Positions 14,422-21,896 of a DNA stretch of 48,667 nt are shown here, one piece after another. The notes under the pieces are model-generated. The model saw only the letters and a list, made by a program, of their open reading frames with translations. It ran no database searches and had not been told where the DNA came from. The position numbers and the translations under genes are program-made. Source of the DNA: Oscillospiraceae bacterium (lineage in GTDB: Bacteria; Bacillota_A; Clostridia; Oscillospirales; Ruminococcaceae); NCBI GenBank assembly GCA_004558145.1, contig SFDQ01000014.1, forward strand, positions 1 through 48,667, read 5' to 3'. Numbering within the stretch: the stretch's first letter is position 1; each line of letters begins with the position of its first letter.

Positions 14422-15201
14422 ATGGCCGCCCTGTGGCTGATCGTCCGCATCCTTTTGTGGGTGCTGGCGGCGCTGCTGGGGCTGGTGGTGCTGGCGCTGT
14501 TCGTGCCCATCACCGCCGAGCTGCGGGCGGACGAAACAGGCTTCGCGGCATGGCTGCGGGTACTGTTCGTGAGGATAAAGCTCTATCCCCGCCCGGAAAA
14601 AGAGGAAAAGCCCCGGCCCGAAAAGCGCAAGCGCAAAAAAGAGAAAACGCCCCCGCCCGCTCCGAAGGCGCAGCCCGTCCCGGAGGCAGGGCCTGCCCCC
14701 GCCCAGAGCGCGCGGCAGGCGGCCCCCGAAAGCGAGCTGTCCGCGAAAGAGGAGCCTGCCCAAAAGGAAGAGCCGGCTCCCGACCCCTCTCCTGAAAAGC
14801 GGGCAAAGGCCGCGCAGGCCAAAAGCCCCTCCCTGGCGGACAAACTGCCCAAAGACCTGGACCACACCCTGGCCCTCGTTTCCACGGCTGGAGGCGCTGT
14901 GCGCCGTCTGCTGGCGGGGCTCACGGTCCATGACGTCAACGCCTTTCTGCCGGTGCACAAGGACTCGGCGGCGGACACCGCCCTGGCGGTGGGCCGCATC
15001 TGGGCCGCGGTGGGCGCGGGCCTTGGCGCTTTGCAGAATTTCATCCGCATCCGCCCCGGTCAGATCGCCGTCCAGCCGGACTACACCGGCGACGAGGAGA
15101 GAAAAGCAAGTTTCTCTTGCAAGATCACCGGCTGTTTGTTTATAATGGTATCAGTGGGAATTTGGGCGTTTCGCCGCCTGAAAGAACAAAAGTTCCTCTG
15201 A
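14422..15201 (+). CDS. DUF2953 (YtfI-like) membrane protein
   Basis: 259 aa. One N-terminal membrane helix (about 5-28) is followed by a long charged, proline- and alanine-rich stretch (about 57-135) and a DUF2953-like C-terminal part ending in a second hydrophobic segment (CLFIMVSVGIWAF). In Bacillus the homologue ytfI lies beside ytfJ/gerW; here the GerW family gene also follows, supporting the call. The role in sporulation is inferred from that pairing only. The low-complexity insert is unusual compared with the compact family. Confidence 0.75.
   Translation: MAALWLIVRILLWVLAALLGLVVLALFVPITAELRADETGFAAWLRVLFVRIKLYPRPEKEEKPRPEKRKRKKEKTPPPAPKAQPVPEAGPAPAQSARQAAPESELSAKEEPAQKEEPAPDPSPEKRAKAAQAKSPSLADKLPKDLDHTLALVSTAGGAVRRLLAGLTVHDVNAFLPVHKDSAADTALAVGRIWAAVGAGLGALQNFIRIRPGQIAVQPDYTGDEERKASFSCKITGCLFIMVSVGIWAFRRLKEQKFL
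15117..15146 (+). promoter_or_regulatory. possible internal promoter for gerW family gene
   Basis: TTGCAA, 18-nt spacer, TATAAT inside the 3' end of the DUF2953 gene, about 100 nt before the GerW family start. It would allow separate expression of that gene. Confidence 0.4.
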
Positions 15202-15246
15202 CCCAAAACGAAAGAAAGGGGCCCTTCGCCCCGGAAGGAGAACCAC

Positions 15247-15651
15247 ATGGCAGAACGGCAGTTGGAAGGCTTGATGAGCGTCACGCTGGAAAAGATCAAG
15301 GAGATGACAGGCTCCAACACCATCATCGGCGAACCCATCGTGGTGGATGGTGCCACCATCCTGCCGGTGTCCAAGGTGACCTTCGGCTTTGCGGGCGGTG
15401 GCTCCGACTTCGGCGCCAAGACCACCAAGGAGCTTTTCGGCGGCGGCACCGGCGCGGGCGTGTCGGTCACGCCGGTGGCTTTCCTCATCGTCAAGGACGG
15501 CAACGTGCGCACCGTGCAGCTGGCCGACCCCTCCAGCACGGTGGACCGGGCGCTGAACATGCTGCCCGAACTGGTGGACAAGCTCAGCGGCATGCTGGGC
15601 AAGAAAGAGAGCGCCGAGCCCGCGGGCGAGGCGTCCCAGGAGCAGGAGTAA
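15247..15651 (+). CDS. GerW family sporulation protein (YtfJ)
   Basis: 134 aa. It has the family core: MTGSNTIIGEPI, GATILPVSKVTFGFAGGG and the glycine-rich GGGTGAGVSVTPVAFLIV. GerW/YtfJ is needed in Bacillus for correct nutrient germination and is made in the forespore. SD GAAGGAG lies before the ATG. It sits after the DUF2953 gene, the conserved neighbour. Confidence 0.92.
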   Translation: MAERQLEGLMSVTLEKIKEMTGSNTIIGEPIVVDGATILPVSKVTFGFAGGGSDFGAKTTKELFGGGTGAGVSVTPVAFLIVKDGNVRTVQLADPSSTVDRALNMLPELVDKLSGMLGKKESAEPAGEASQEQE

Positions 15652-15751
15652 AAAAGCCGGGGGTGGCTGAAACGCGGCGCTGAAAGGCGCGCCGGGTTCG
15701 GCCGCTCCCTTTGTGCATCACGAGCAAAACAGGAAAGGGAAATCGATACAC

Positions 15752-16597
15752 ATGGCATTGGAACGCATTCAGAAAGTCATGGCCGAACAGGGCCTTTGCA
15801 GCCGGCGCGCCGCCGAGCAGATCATTCTGGAAGGCCGGGTCAAGATCAACGGCCACCCGGCCCGCCTGGGCGACAAGATGGACGTGAACCGCGACACGAT
15901 GATGATCGACGGCGAGCGCATCCGTCTGGTCAAAAAGCAGGAGTATCACTACCTGATGCTCCACAAGCCCCGGGGCTTTGTCACCACCACCAGCGACGAG
16001 CGGGGCCGCAAAACGGTGATGGACCTGCTGGCGGATTACCCCGTGCGGGTGTTCCCGGTGGGGCGTCTCGATAAAGACAGCGAGGGCCTGCTGCTGCTCA
16101 CCAACGACGGCGGCTTTGCCAACCTGATGATGCACCCCTCCCACGGGGTGAGCAAGCTCTACCGGGTCACGGTGCACCCCCGCGCGGAGGAGAGCCAGGT
16201 GGTGGCCCTGAGCAAGGGCGTCACCCTGGACGACGGCACCACCACCCAGCCCGCCGTGGTGAACGTGGTGGTGGACGAGCCGGGCCGCACCGTGCTGGAA
16301 ATGACCATCAAGGAGGGCAAGAACCGCCAGATCCGCCGCATGTGCGAGGCGGTGGGCCTGGAAGTGGTGCGCCTGCGCCGCAGCGCCATGGGCGCGGTGA
16401 AGCTGGGCATGCTCCAGCCCGGCCAGTACCGGGAGCTGACCAAGAGCGAGGTGGCCGCCCTGCGGGCCGCCGCCCAGAAGGGCAAGGCACGGGCCCGCAC
16501 CCAGGCCAGCCAGGAGGCCGCCGCCCGCCGCGCGGCCCGCACCGAAGGCCCCCGCAAGGCTTCTGCGGGCCGGCGCCGTCTGGCAAAGAGCGAGTGA
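15752..16597 (+). CDS. pseudouridine synthase, RluB/RsuA family
   Basis: 281 aa from the ATG at 15752. An N-terminal S4 RNA-binding domain (1-60) precedes the synthase domain with the catalytic motif GRLDKDSEGLLLLTNDG (104-120, nucleophile D107) and the KEGKNRQIRRM motif. It isomerises a uridine in 23S or 16S rRNA; RluB-type is favoured by Firmicute context after scpAB. The C-terminal 45 residues are a basic Arg/Ala/Lys tail beyond the family core, probably extra rRNA contacts. Confidence 0.93.
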   Translation: MALERIQKVMAEQGLCSRRAAEQIILEGRVKINGHPARLGDKMDVNRDTMMIDGERIRLVKKQEYHYLMLHKPRGFVTTTSDERGRKTVMDLLADYPVRVFPVGRLDKDSEGLLLLTNDGGFANLMMHPSHGVSKLYRVTVHPRAEESQVVALSKGVTLDDGTTTQPAVVNVVVDEPGRTVLEMTIKEGKNRQIRRMCEAVGLEVVRLRRSAMGAVKLGMLQPGQYRELTKSEVAALRAAAQKGKARARTQASQEAAARRAARTEGPRKASAGRRRLAKSE

Positions 16598-16651
16598 GTT
16601 TGTCTCATTTGCCAATTTTGTTGTACTATGCTGGCGGCGGGCGAAAAGATG

Positions 16652-16680
16652 TTGTTATCCTTTTGTCAAAGTAGTATAAT
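16652..16680 (+). promoter_or_regulatory. promoter of biotin-dependent carboxyltransferase cluster
   Basis: TTGTTA, 17-nt spacer, TATAAT, about 72 nt before the first gene. Confidence 0.65.
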
Positions 16681-16752
16681 AAATCCAAATTTGTGAATAA
16701 AAAGCGAAGGCGGCAACCGCGTTTTCGTTGCAATGAAACAGGAGGGTCAATT

Positions 16753-18081
16753 ATGGCGAAAGAAAAGCTGGGCACAGGCGAGATCTTATCGGCGTTCTTC
16801 GACGACGGCGTCTACACCCCGCTGCTGGCATCCGGCACGGTGGAGGTGGCCCACGGCTGCGCCGGCGGGCAGCCGGTGTACGCGGTGTGCCAGAACGGCG
16901 GCGCGCTCACCGTGAAGGATGTGGAAAAGCAGATCAAGGCCCTTGAGATGGCCTGCCTCACCGGCAACCCGGTGGTCACCTTCTACGACGCTGCGGGCGC
17001 AAAGCTGGACGAAGGCCTGGATGTGCTCACCGCCGCCTCCCGGCTGAACGCCGCCATCGCCAAGGCCTCCGGCGTGGTGCCTCAGGTGGCCGTTGTGGTG
17101 GGCGTCTGCGGCGCCACCGCAGCCCTGGCCGCCGCCAGCGCCGACGTGTGCATCATGGCCGAAGGGGCCGAGCTGTTCTTCACCGCCCCCTTCACCAGCG
17201 CCGCCCACGGCGACAAGCTGCCCGGCGCGGGCAGCGCCGGGTTCGCCGCCAAGGCGGGCGTCGCGGCCCTCACCGCGAAGGATGCCGCCGAGGCTGCCGC
17301 CTTGGCCGCCCGGGTGGTCACCCTGCTGCCCGGCAACAATCTGGCCGGCCCCTCCGTGTTCGAGTTCGAGGCGCCTTCCGCCGCGCCCGACTTTGCCAAA
17401 TACGACGCCGAAAAGGCCGTGGCCGCCCTTGTGGACGAGGGCAGCGCCATCGAGCTGTTCAGCGCCTTCGGCAAAAACGTCTACACCGCTCTCGCCACCG
17501 TGAACGGCAACGCCGTGGGCGTGGTGGCAACCAAGCCCGAGGGCCTGTGCCGCGTCTGCGTGGACAAGGCCGCCCGTCTGGTGCGCCTGTGCGACGCGTT
17601 CAGCATCCCCGTGGTGACCGTGGTCAACAGCGAGGGCTTCGTGCCCAGCGCCAGCGAGGACGAAGCCGGCGGCATCCGCGCCGCCGCCCGCCTGGCCGGT
17701 ACTTACGCCGACGCCACCACTGCTAAGGTGGCCCTGCTGGCGGGCAAGGCCGTGGGCCCTGTCTACACCGCCCTGGCCAATGCCGACCTGCGGCTGGCCG
17801 TCACCGGCTGCACCGTGTCCGCGCTGGACCCGATGGCCGCCGCCCGTGTGCTGTATAAAGAGGAACTGGAGGCCAGCGACAATCTGGCCGCCGCCACCGC
17901 CGCCAAGGCCGCCCAGTACGCCGCCAATGAGTGCAGCGCCCAGGCCGCCGTGGCCGCCGGTGCCGCGGACCTGGCGGTGGATGCCGCCGGCGCTCGCGCC
18001 GCGCTGGTGAACGCGCTGGACATCCTGGCCAGCAAGCGGGCCCAGCGCCTGCCCAAGAAGCACGGCAACATGGCCCTGTGA
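16753..18081 (+). CDS. acyl-CoA carboxyltransferase subunit (MmdA/12S-like, divergent)
   Basis: 442 aa from the ATG at 16753, with SD AGGAGGG. It has the two-halved crotonase-like fold of acyl-CoA carboxyltransferases: ASGVVPQVAVVVGVCG in the N-half, VDKAARLVRLCDAFSIPVVT in the C-half, and the family's C-terminal KR...PKKHGN motif. It should move carboxyl between biotin and an acyl-CoA such as propionyl- or acetyl-CoA. It is about 80 residues shorter than typical MmdA/12S proteins and very Ala-rich, so specificity is not safe to call. It is the first gene of a three-gene biotin cluster. Confidence 0.85.
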   Translation: MAKEKLGTGEILSAFFDDGVYTPLLASGTVEVAHGCAGGQPVYAVCQNGGALTVKDVEKQIKALEMACLTGNPVVTFYDAAGAKLDEGLDVLTAASRLNAAIAKASGVVPQVAVVVGVCGATAALAAASADVCIMAEGAELFFTAPFTSAAHGDKLPGAGSAGFAAKAGVAALTAKDAAEAAALAARVVTLLPGNNLAGPSVFEFEAPSAAPDFAKYDAEKAVAALVDEGSAIELFSAFGKNVYTALATVNGNAVGVVATKPEGLCRVCVDKAARLVRLCDAFSIPVVTVVNSEGFVPSASEDEAGGIRAAARLAGTYADATTAKVALLAGKAVGPVYTALANADLRLAVTGCTVSALDPMAAARVLYKEELEASDNLAAATAAKAAQYAANECSAQAAVAAGAADLAVDAAGARAALVNALDILASKRAQRLPKKHGNMAL

Positions 18082-18129
18082 TGCAAAGAACGACACGTCA
18101 TATCGACTGATATAGGAGGAACACGGACT

Positions 18130-18495
18130 ATGAAACACTACACCATCACCGTCAACGGCACCCCGTACAATGTGACCGTGGAGGAGACCGCCGCCGGCGC
18201 TGCTCCCGCCCCTGTGGCCGCCCCCGCGCCCAAGGCTGCTCCCGCCCCCGCGCCCAAGGCCGCCGCTCCGGCTGCCGCCGGCTCCGTGGCTGTGAACGCC
18301 CCCATGCCCGGTACCATTCTGGACGTGAAAGTGGCCCCCGGCGCCGCTGTGAAGGCGGGCGACGTGCTGGTCATCCTGGAGGCCATGAAGATGGAGAACG
18401 AGATCGTGGCCCCGCAGGACGGCACTGTGGCCGCGGTGAACGTGAAGAAGGGCGACAGCGTGAACTCCGGCGACGTGCTGGCTTCGCTGAACTGA
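18130..18495 (+). CDS. biotin carboxyl carrier protein (1.3S/GcdC-like)
   Basis: 121 aa. The short N-terminal beta segment (MKHYTITVNGTPYNVTVEET) is followed by an Ala/Pro swinging linker (about 20-50) and a biotinyl domain with EAMKMEN, in which K87 would carry biotin. It shuttles CO2 between the carboxyltransferases encoded on either side. SD is AGGAGG. The gene order (carboxyltransferase, carrier, oxaloacetate-type carboxyltransferase) supports one enzyme complex. Confidence 0.95.
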   Translation: MKHYTITVNGTPYNVTVEETAAGAAPAPVAAPAPKAAPAPAPKAAAPAAAGSVAVNAPMPGTILDVKVAPGAAVKAGDVLVILEAMKMENEIVAPQDGTVAAVNVKKGDSVNSGDVLASLN

Positions 18496-18514
18496 GAAAC
18501 GGGAGGGGAACGAG

Positions 18515-19915
18515 ATGGCAAAACCCGTAAAGATCACAGAAGTGGTCCTGCGCGACGCCCACCAGTCGCTGCTGGCCACCCGCATGACCATGGATGAGAT
18601 GCGTCCCATCCTGCCCGCCATGGACGAAGTGGGCTACTACTCGGTGGAATGCTGGGGCGGCGCCACCTTCGACGCCTGCATCCGTTTCCTGGACGAGGAC
18701 CCCTGGGACCGCCTGCGCATCCTGCGCAAGGAGATGCCCAACACCAAGCTGCAGATGCTGTTCCGCGGCCAGAACATGCTGGGCTACCGCCACTACGCCG
18801 ACGACGCGGTGGAGTACTTCGTGCAGAAGTCCGTTGCCAACGGCATCGACATCCTGCGCATCTTCGACGCGCTGAACGACCCCCGCAACCTGGAGACCGC
18901 CATCAAGGCGGCCATCAAGGAAAAGGCCCATGTGCAGGGCTGCATCAGCTATACCCTCAGCCCCGTGCACAACAACGAGTACTTCGCGAACTACGCCAAG
19001 ACTCTGGAAGAGATGGGTGCCCACAGCATCTGCATCAAGGACATGGCCGGCCTCTTGACCCCCACCGCCACCTATGAGCTGGTGAAGGCCCTGAAGGAGA
19101 CCATCTCCATCCCCGTGGACATCCACAGCCACTACACCTCCGGCCTTGCTTCCATGTCCATCCTGAAGGGCATCGAGGCCGGCGCGGACATCGTGGACAC
19201 CGCCATGAGCCCCCTGGCCCTGGGCACCAGCCACATGCCCACCGAGAGCCTTGTGGCCGCTTTGAAGGGCACCGAGTACGACACCGGCCTGGACCTGAAG
19301 AAGCTGAACGTGGTGCGCGCCCACTTCGCAAAACTCCGCGAGAAGTACATCGCCAACGGCCAGATCAGCCCCAAGATGCTGGGCGTGGACGCCAACACCC
19401 TGCTGTATCAGGTGCCCGGCGGCATGCTCTCCAACCTCCTCAAGCAGCTGAAAGACGCCGGCAAGGAGGACCAGCTGGACGCCGTTCTGCAGGAGATCCC
19501 CCGCGTGCGCGAGGACTCCGGCTATCCGCCGCTGGTCACCCCCACCAGCCAGATCGTGGGCACCCAGGCGGTGTTCAACGTCATCATGGGCGAGCGCTAC
19601 AAGATGGTCACCAAGGAGTTCAAGGGCCTGGTCCACGGCGATTACGGCCGCACTCCCGCGCCCATCAGCCCCGAGTTCACCAAGAAAATTCTCGGTGACG
19701 AAGCGCCCATCACCTGCCGCCCGGCCGACCTGCTGGAGCCGGAGGTGGAGAAGATGAAGGCCGAGGCCGCCAAGTACGCCATCCAGGAGGAGGATGTGCT
19801 CACCTACGCCATGTTCCCCCAGGTGGCCCCCAAGTTCTTCGAGAAGCGTGCCGAGAAGGCCGCCGGCGTGGACGGCGACCATGTGGACTACGCCTCCAAG
19901 AGCCATCCCGTGTGA
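18515..19915 (+). CDS. oxaloacetate/pyruvate carboxyltransferase subunit (OadA/5S-like)
   Basis: 466 aa, a TIM-barrel carboxyltransferase. Metal and active-site residues are in place: D14 in VLRDAHQSLL, the probable carboxylated lysine K175 in CIKDMAGL, and H204/H206 in DIHSHYTSG. The C-terminal PYC_OADA domain follows, but there is no fused biotin domain, which fits the separate carrier gene upstream. It interconverts oxaloacetate and pyruvate with biotin. No membrane OadB or biotin carboxylase gene is nearby. A strong terminator follows. Confidence 0.93.
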   Translation: MAKPVKITEVVLRDAHQSLLATRMTMDEMRPILPAMDEVGYYSVECWGGATFDACIRFLDEDPWDRLRILRKEMPNTKLQMLFRGQNMLGYRHYADDAVEYFVQKSVANGIDILRIFDALNDPRNLETAIKAAIKEKAHVQGCISYTLSPVHNNEYFANYAKTLEEMGAHSICIKDMAGLLTPTATYELVKALKETISIPVDIHSHYTSGLASMSILKGIEAGADIVDTAMSPLALGTSHMPTESLVAALKGTEYDTGLDLKKLNVVRAHFAKLREKYIANGQISPKMLGVDANTLLYQVPGGMLSNLLKQLKDAGKEDQLDAVLQEIPRVREDSGYPPLVTPTSQIVGTQAVFNVIMGERYKMVTKEFKGLVHGDYGRTPAPISPEFTKKILGDEAPITCRPADLLEPEVEKMKAEAAKYAIQEEDVLTYAMFPQVAPKFFEKRAEKAAGVDGDHVDYASKSHPV

Positions 19916-19928
19916 TTTTTTGATGCGC

Positions 19929-19965
19929 ATATCCCCCTGTTCCGCCGGAACGGGGGGATATTTTT
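19929..19965 (+). terminator. terminator of the carboxyltransferase operon
   Basis: ATATCCCCCTGTTCC and GGAACGGGGGGATAT form a 15-bp stem (one U-G pair) with a GCC loop, followed by TTTT. Confidence 0.93.
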
Positions 19966-20033
19966 ATGCCGCCCTGCCCATGATGAAAAGCGGGGGAGCG
20001 GCCGCGTGCGGGCCAGAAAATGGAAGCAAAACC

Positions 20034-20062
20034 TTGAAAAAGCGAGCCAAAGAGAGTAAGAT
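20034..20062 (+). promoter_or_regulatory. promoter of the yicC-remA-gmk operon
   Basis: TTGAAA, 17-nt spacer, TAAGAT, about 95 nt before yicC. The rest of the 240-base gap holds only the terminator upstream; no RNA or ORF was recognised in it. Confidence 0.6.
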
Positions 20063-20155
20063 AGCAATATGTATATTTTAAGATTGGGGCACTGGGCCCT
20101 CGCGGAAAAAATATACACCGAAACGCAAGACGAAATGTGAAAGAGGTTGGTTTGA

Positions 20156-21034
20156 ATGGCCCTGAGCATGACCGGCTACGGCCGGGCCGAGGCGCTGGTG
20201 AACGGCCGTGACATCACGGTGGAGATCAAAAGCGTCAATTCCCGCTATTTCGAGTATTCCTCCCGCATCCCCCGCAGCTGCGCCTATATGGACGACAAGC
20301 TGAAAAAGCTGCTCAGCGCGGCGGTCAGCCGGGGCAAGGTGGAGCTGAGCCTGCAGATGCAGACGGTCAGCGCCCCGGACGTGACGGTGCAGGTGAACAT
20401 GCCTCTGGCCAAAAGCTACGCCGCGGCGCTGGAAGCCATCCGCACCGAGACGGGCGCGGCGGGGGACGTGACCGCCGGCCTGCTGGCCCGCTTCCCCGAC
20501 GTGCTGGCCGTGCGCCACGCCGACGTGGACGAGGACGCCCTCTGGCAGGACGTGGCCGGCGTGTGCGAGGCCGCGCTCAAGAACTTCATCGCCATGCGGG
20601 CGGTGGAGGGCGAAAAGCTGAAAGCCGACGTGATGGACCGCCTTGCCACCATCGAGGAGACGGTGGGCAAAATCGAAGAGGGCAGCGCCCAGCGGGTGGA
20701 AAACTACACCCAGAAGCTCTACGCCCGCCTCGAGACCATTTTGCAGGACCAGAACATCGACCAGGCGCGCATCCTCACCGAGGCCGCCATCTTTGCGGAC
20801 AAGACCGCCGTGGACGAGGAGACCGTGCGCCTGCGCAGCCACATCGCCCAGTACCGGGAGATTCTGAACACCGACGGCCCCGTGGGCCGCAAGCTGGACT
20901 TTTTGACCCAGGAGCTGAACCGGGAGACCAACACCATCGGCTCCAAGTGCCAGGACCTGGCCATCACCCGCATGGTGGTGGACACCAAGGCTGAAATTGA
21001 AAAAATTCGCGAGCAGATCCAGAACATCGAGTAA
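20156..21034 (+). CDS. YicC/YloC-family endoribonuclease
   Basis: 292 aa, full length for the family. It opens with the signature MALSMTGYGRAEA and VEIKSVNSRYFE and ends with the conserved ETNTIGSKCQDLAITRMVVD segment. E. coli YicC is an RNA endonuclease that acts on small RNAs. It is the first gene of a run with remA and gmk, an order conserved in Firmicutes. Confidence 0.93.
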   Translation: MALSMTGYGRAEALVNGRDITVEIKSVNSRYFEYSSRIPRSCAYMDDKLKKLLSAAVSRGKVELSLQMQTVSAPDVTVQVNMPLAKSYAAALEAIRTETGAAGDVTAGLLARFPDVLAVRHADVDEDALWQDVAGVCEAALKNFIAMRAVEGEKLKADVMDRLATIEETVGKIEEGSAQRVENYTQKLYARLETILQDQNIDQARILTEAAIFADKTAVDEETVRLRSHIAQYREILNTDGPVGRKLDFLTQELNRETNTIGSKCQDLAITRMVVDTKAEIEKIREQIQNIE

Positions 21035-21049
21035 GGGGGAGAGGAAGGT

Positions 21050-21319
21050 ATGAAACTCATCAACATCGGCTTCGGCAACATGGTCAGCGCCAGCCGGCTC
21101 ATCGCCATCGTCAGCCCCGAAAGCGCCCCCATCAAGCGCATCGTGCAGGAGGCGCGGGACAAGGGCGCCCTCATCGACGCCACCTACGGCCGCCGCACCC
21201 GCGCGGTCATCATCATGGATTCCGACCACGTCATCCTCAGCGCCGTGCAGCCTGAGACGGTGGCCAACCGCCTGGCGGTGGACGATGTGGAAGACGACGA
21301 GGAGATGGACAATGAATAA
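21050..21319 (+). CDS. remA: RemA family DNA-binding regulator (DUF370)
   Basis: 89 aa, the full family length. It has MKLINIGFGNMVSASRLIAI, the basic YGRRTRAVIIMDSDHVILS and an acidic tail. RemA activates matrix genes in Bacillus by wrapping DNA; its clostridial targets are not known. It lies between yicC and gmk as in many Firmicutes. Its last 8 nt overlap the start of gmk. Confidence 0.94.
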   Translation: MKLINIGFGNMVSASRLIAIVSPESAPIKRIVQEARDKGALIDATYGRRTRAVIIMDSDHVILSAVQPETVANRLAVDDVEDDEEMDNE

Positions 21320-21878
21320 CGAACAGTATCTTGTGGTGGTCTCCGGGCCCTCCGGCTCCGGCAAGGACACGGTGGTCTCCCGCCTGATGGCGCAGCACCC
21401 GGAAATCGAAATTTCCGTTTCCGCCACCACCCGCGACAAGCGCCCCGGCGAAGCCGAAGGCGTCAACTACTACTACCTCACCGTGCCCGCCTTCGAGCAG
21501 AAAATCGCCGACGGCGAGATTCTGGAGTACACCCAGTACTGCGGCAACTACTACGGCACCCCCAAGTCCGAGGTGGACAGGCGCATCGCCGCCCACACCA
21601 CCGTCATCCTGGTCATCGAGGTGGTGGGCGCCACCAACATCAAGCGCCTGTACCCCGGGGCTACCACCATCTTCATCCAGCCCCCCAGCTACGCCGAACT
21701 GGAAGAGCGTCTGCGGGGCCGCGGCACCGAGAGCGAGCAGGCCATCCAGAGCCGCCTTGCCCGGGCAGCGGAGGAGATGAGCTACGCCTCCGACTACGAC
21801 GAAGTGGTGGTCAACGACGACGTGGACCGCTGCGCCGATGAAATTTACCGCCTCATCCAGGAGCATCAGCATACATAA
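21312..21878 (+). CDS. gmk: guanylate kinase
   Basis: 188 aa from the ATG at 21312, inside the end of remA (SD GAGGAG). P-loop SGPSGSGKD is at 11-19, followed by the GMP-binding SATTRDKRPGEAEGVNYY. It phosphorylates GMP to GDP, the step after GMP synthase. The usual next gene rpoZ (RNA polymerase omega) is absent; priA follows after 18 nt. Confidence 0.97.
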   Translation: MNNEQYLVVVSGPSGSGKDTVVSRLMAQHPEIEISVSATTRDKRPGEAEGVNYYYLTVPAFEQKIADGEILEYTQYCGNYYGTPKSEVDRRIAAHTTVILVIEVVGATNIKRLYPGATTIFIQPPSYAELEERLRGRGTESEQAIQSRLARAAEEMSYASDYDEVVVNDDVDRCADEIYRLIQEHQHT

Positions 21879-21896
21879 ATAAAGAAAAGGAGGAAC

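Noticed and set aside
16786..18621. 611-codon open frame antisense to the carboxyltransferase genes
   Set aside because: GC-rich coding sequence leaves stop-free frames on the opposite strand. The translation is Gly/His-rich, matches no family, and the plus-strand genes are clear.
18515..19915. Subunit of a sodium-pumping oxaloacetate decarboxylase
   Set aside because: No OadB or OadG membrane subunit is encoded nearby and the operon ends in a strong terminator. It remains possible if those genes are elsewhere.
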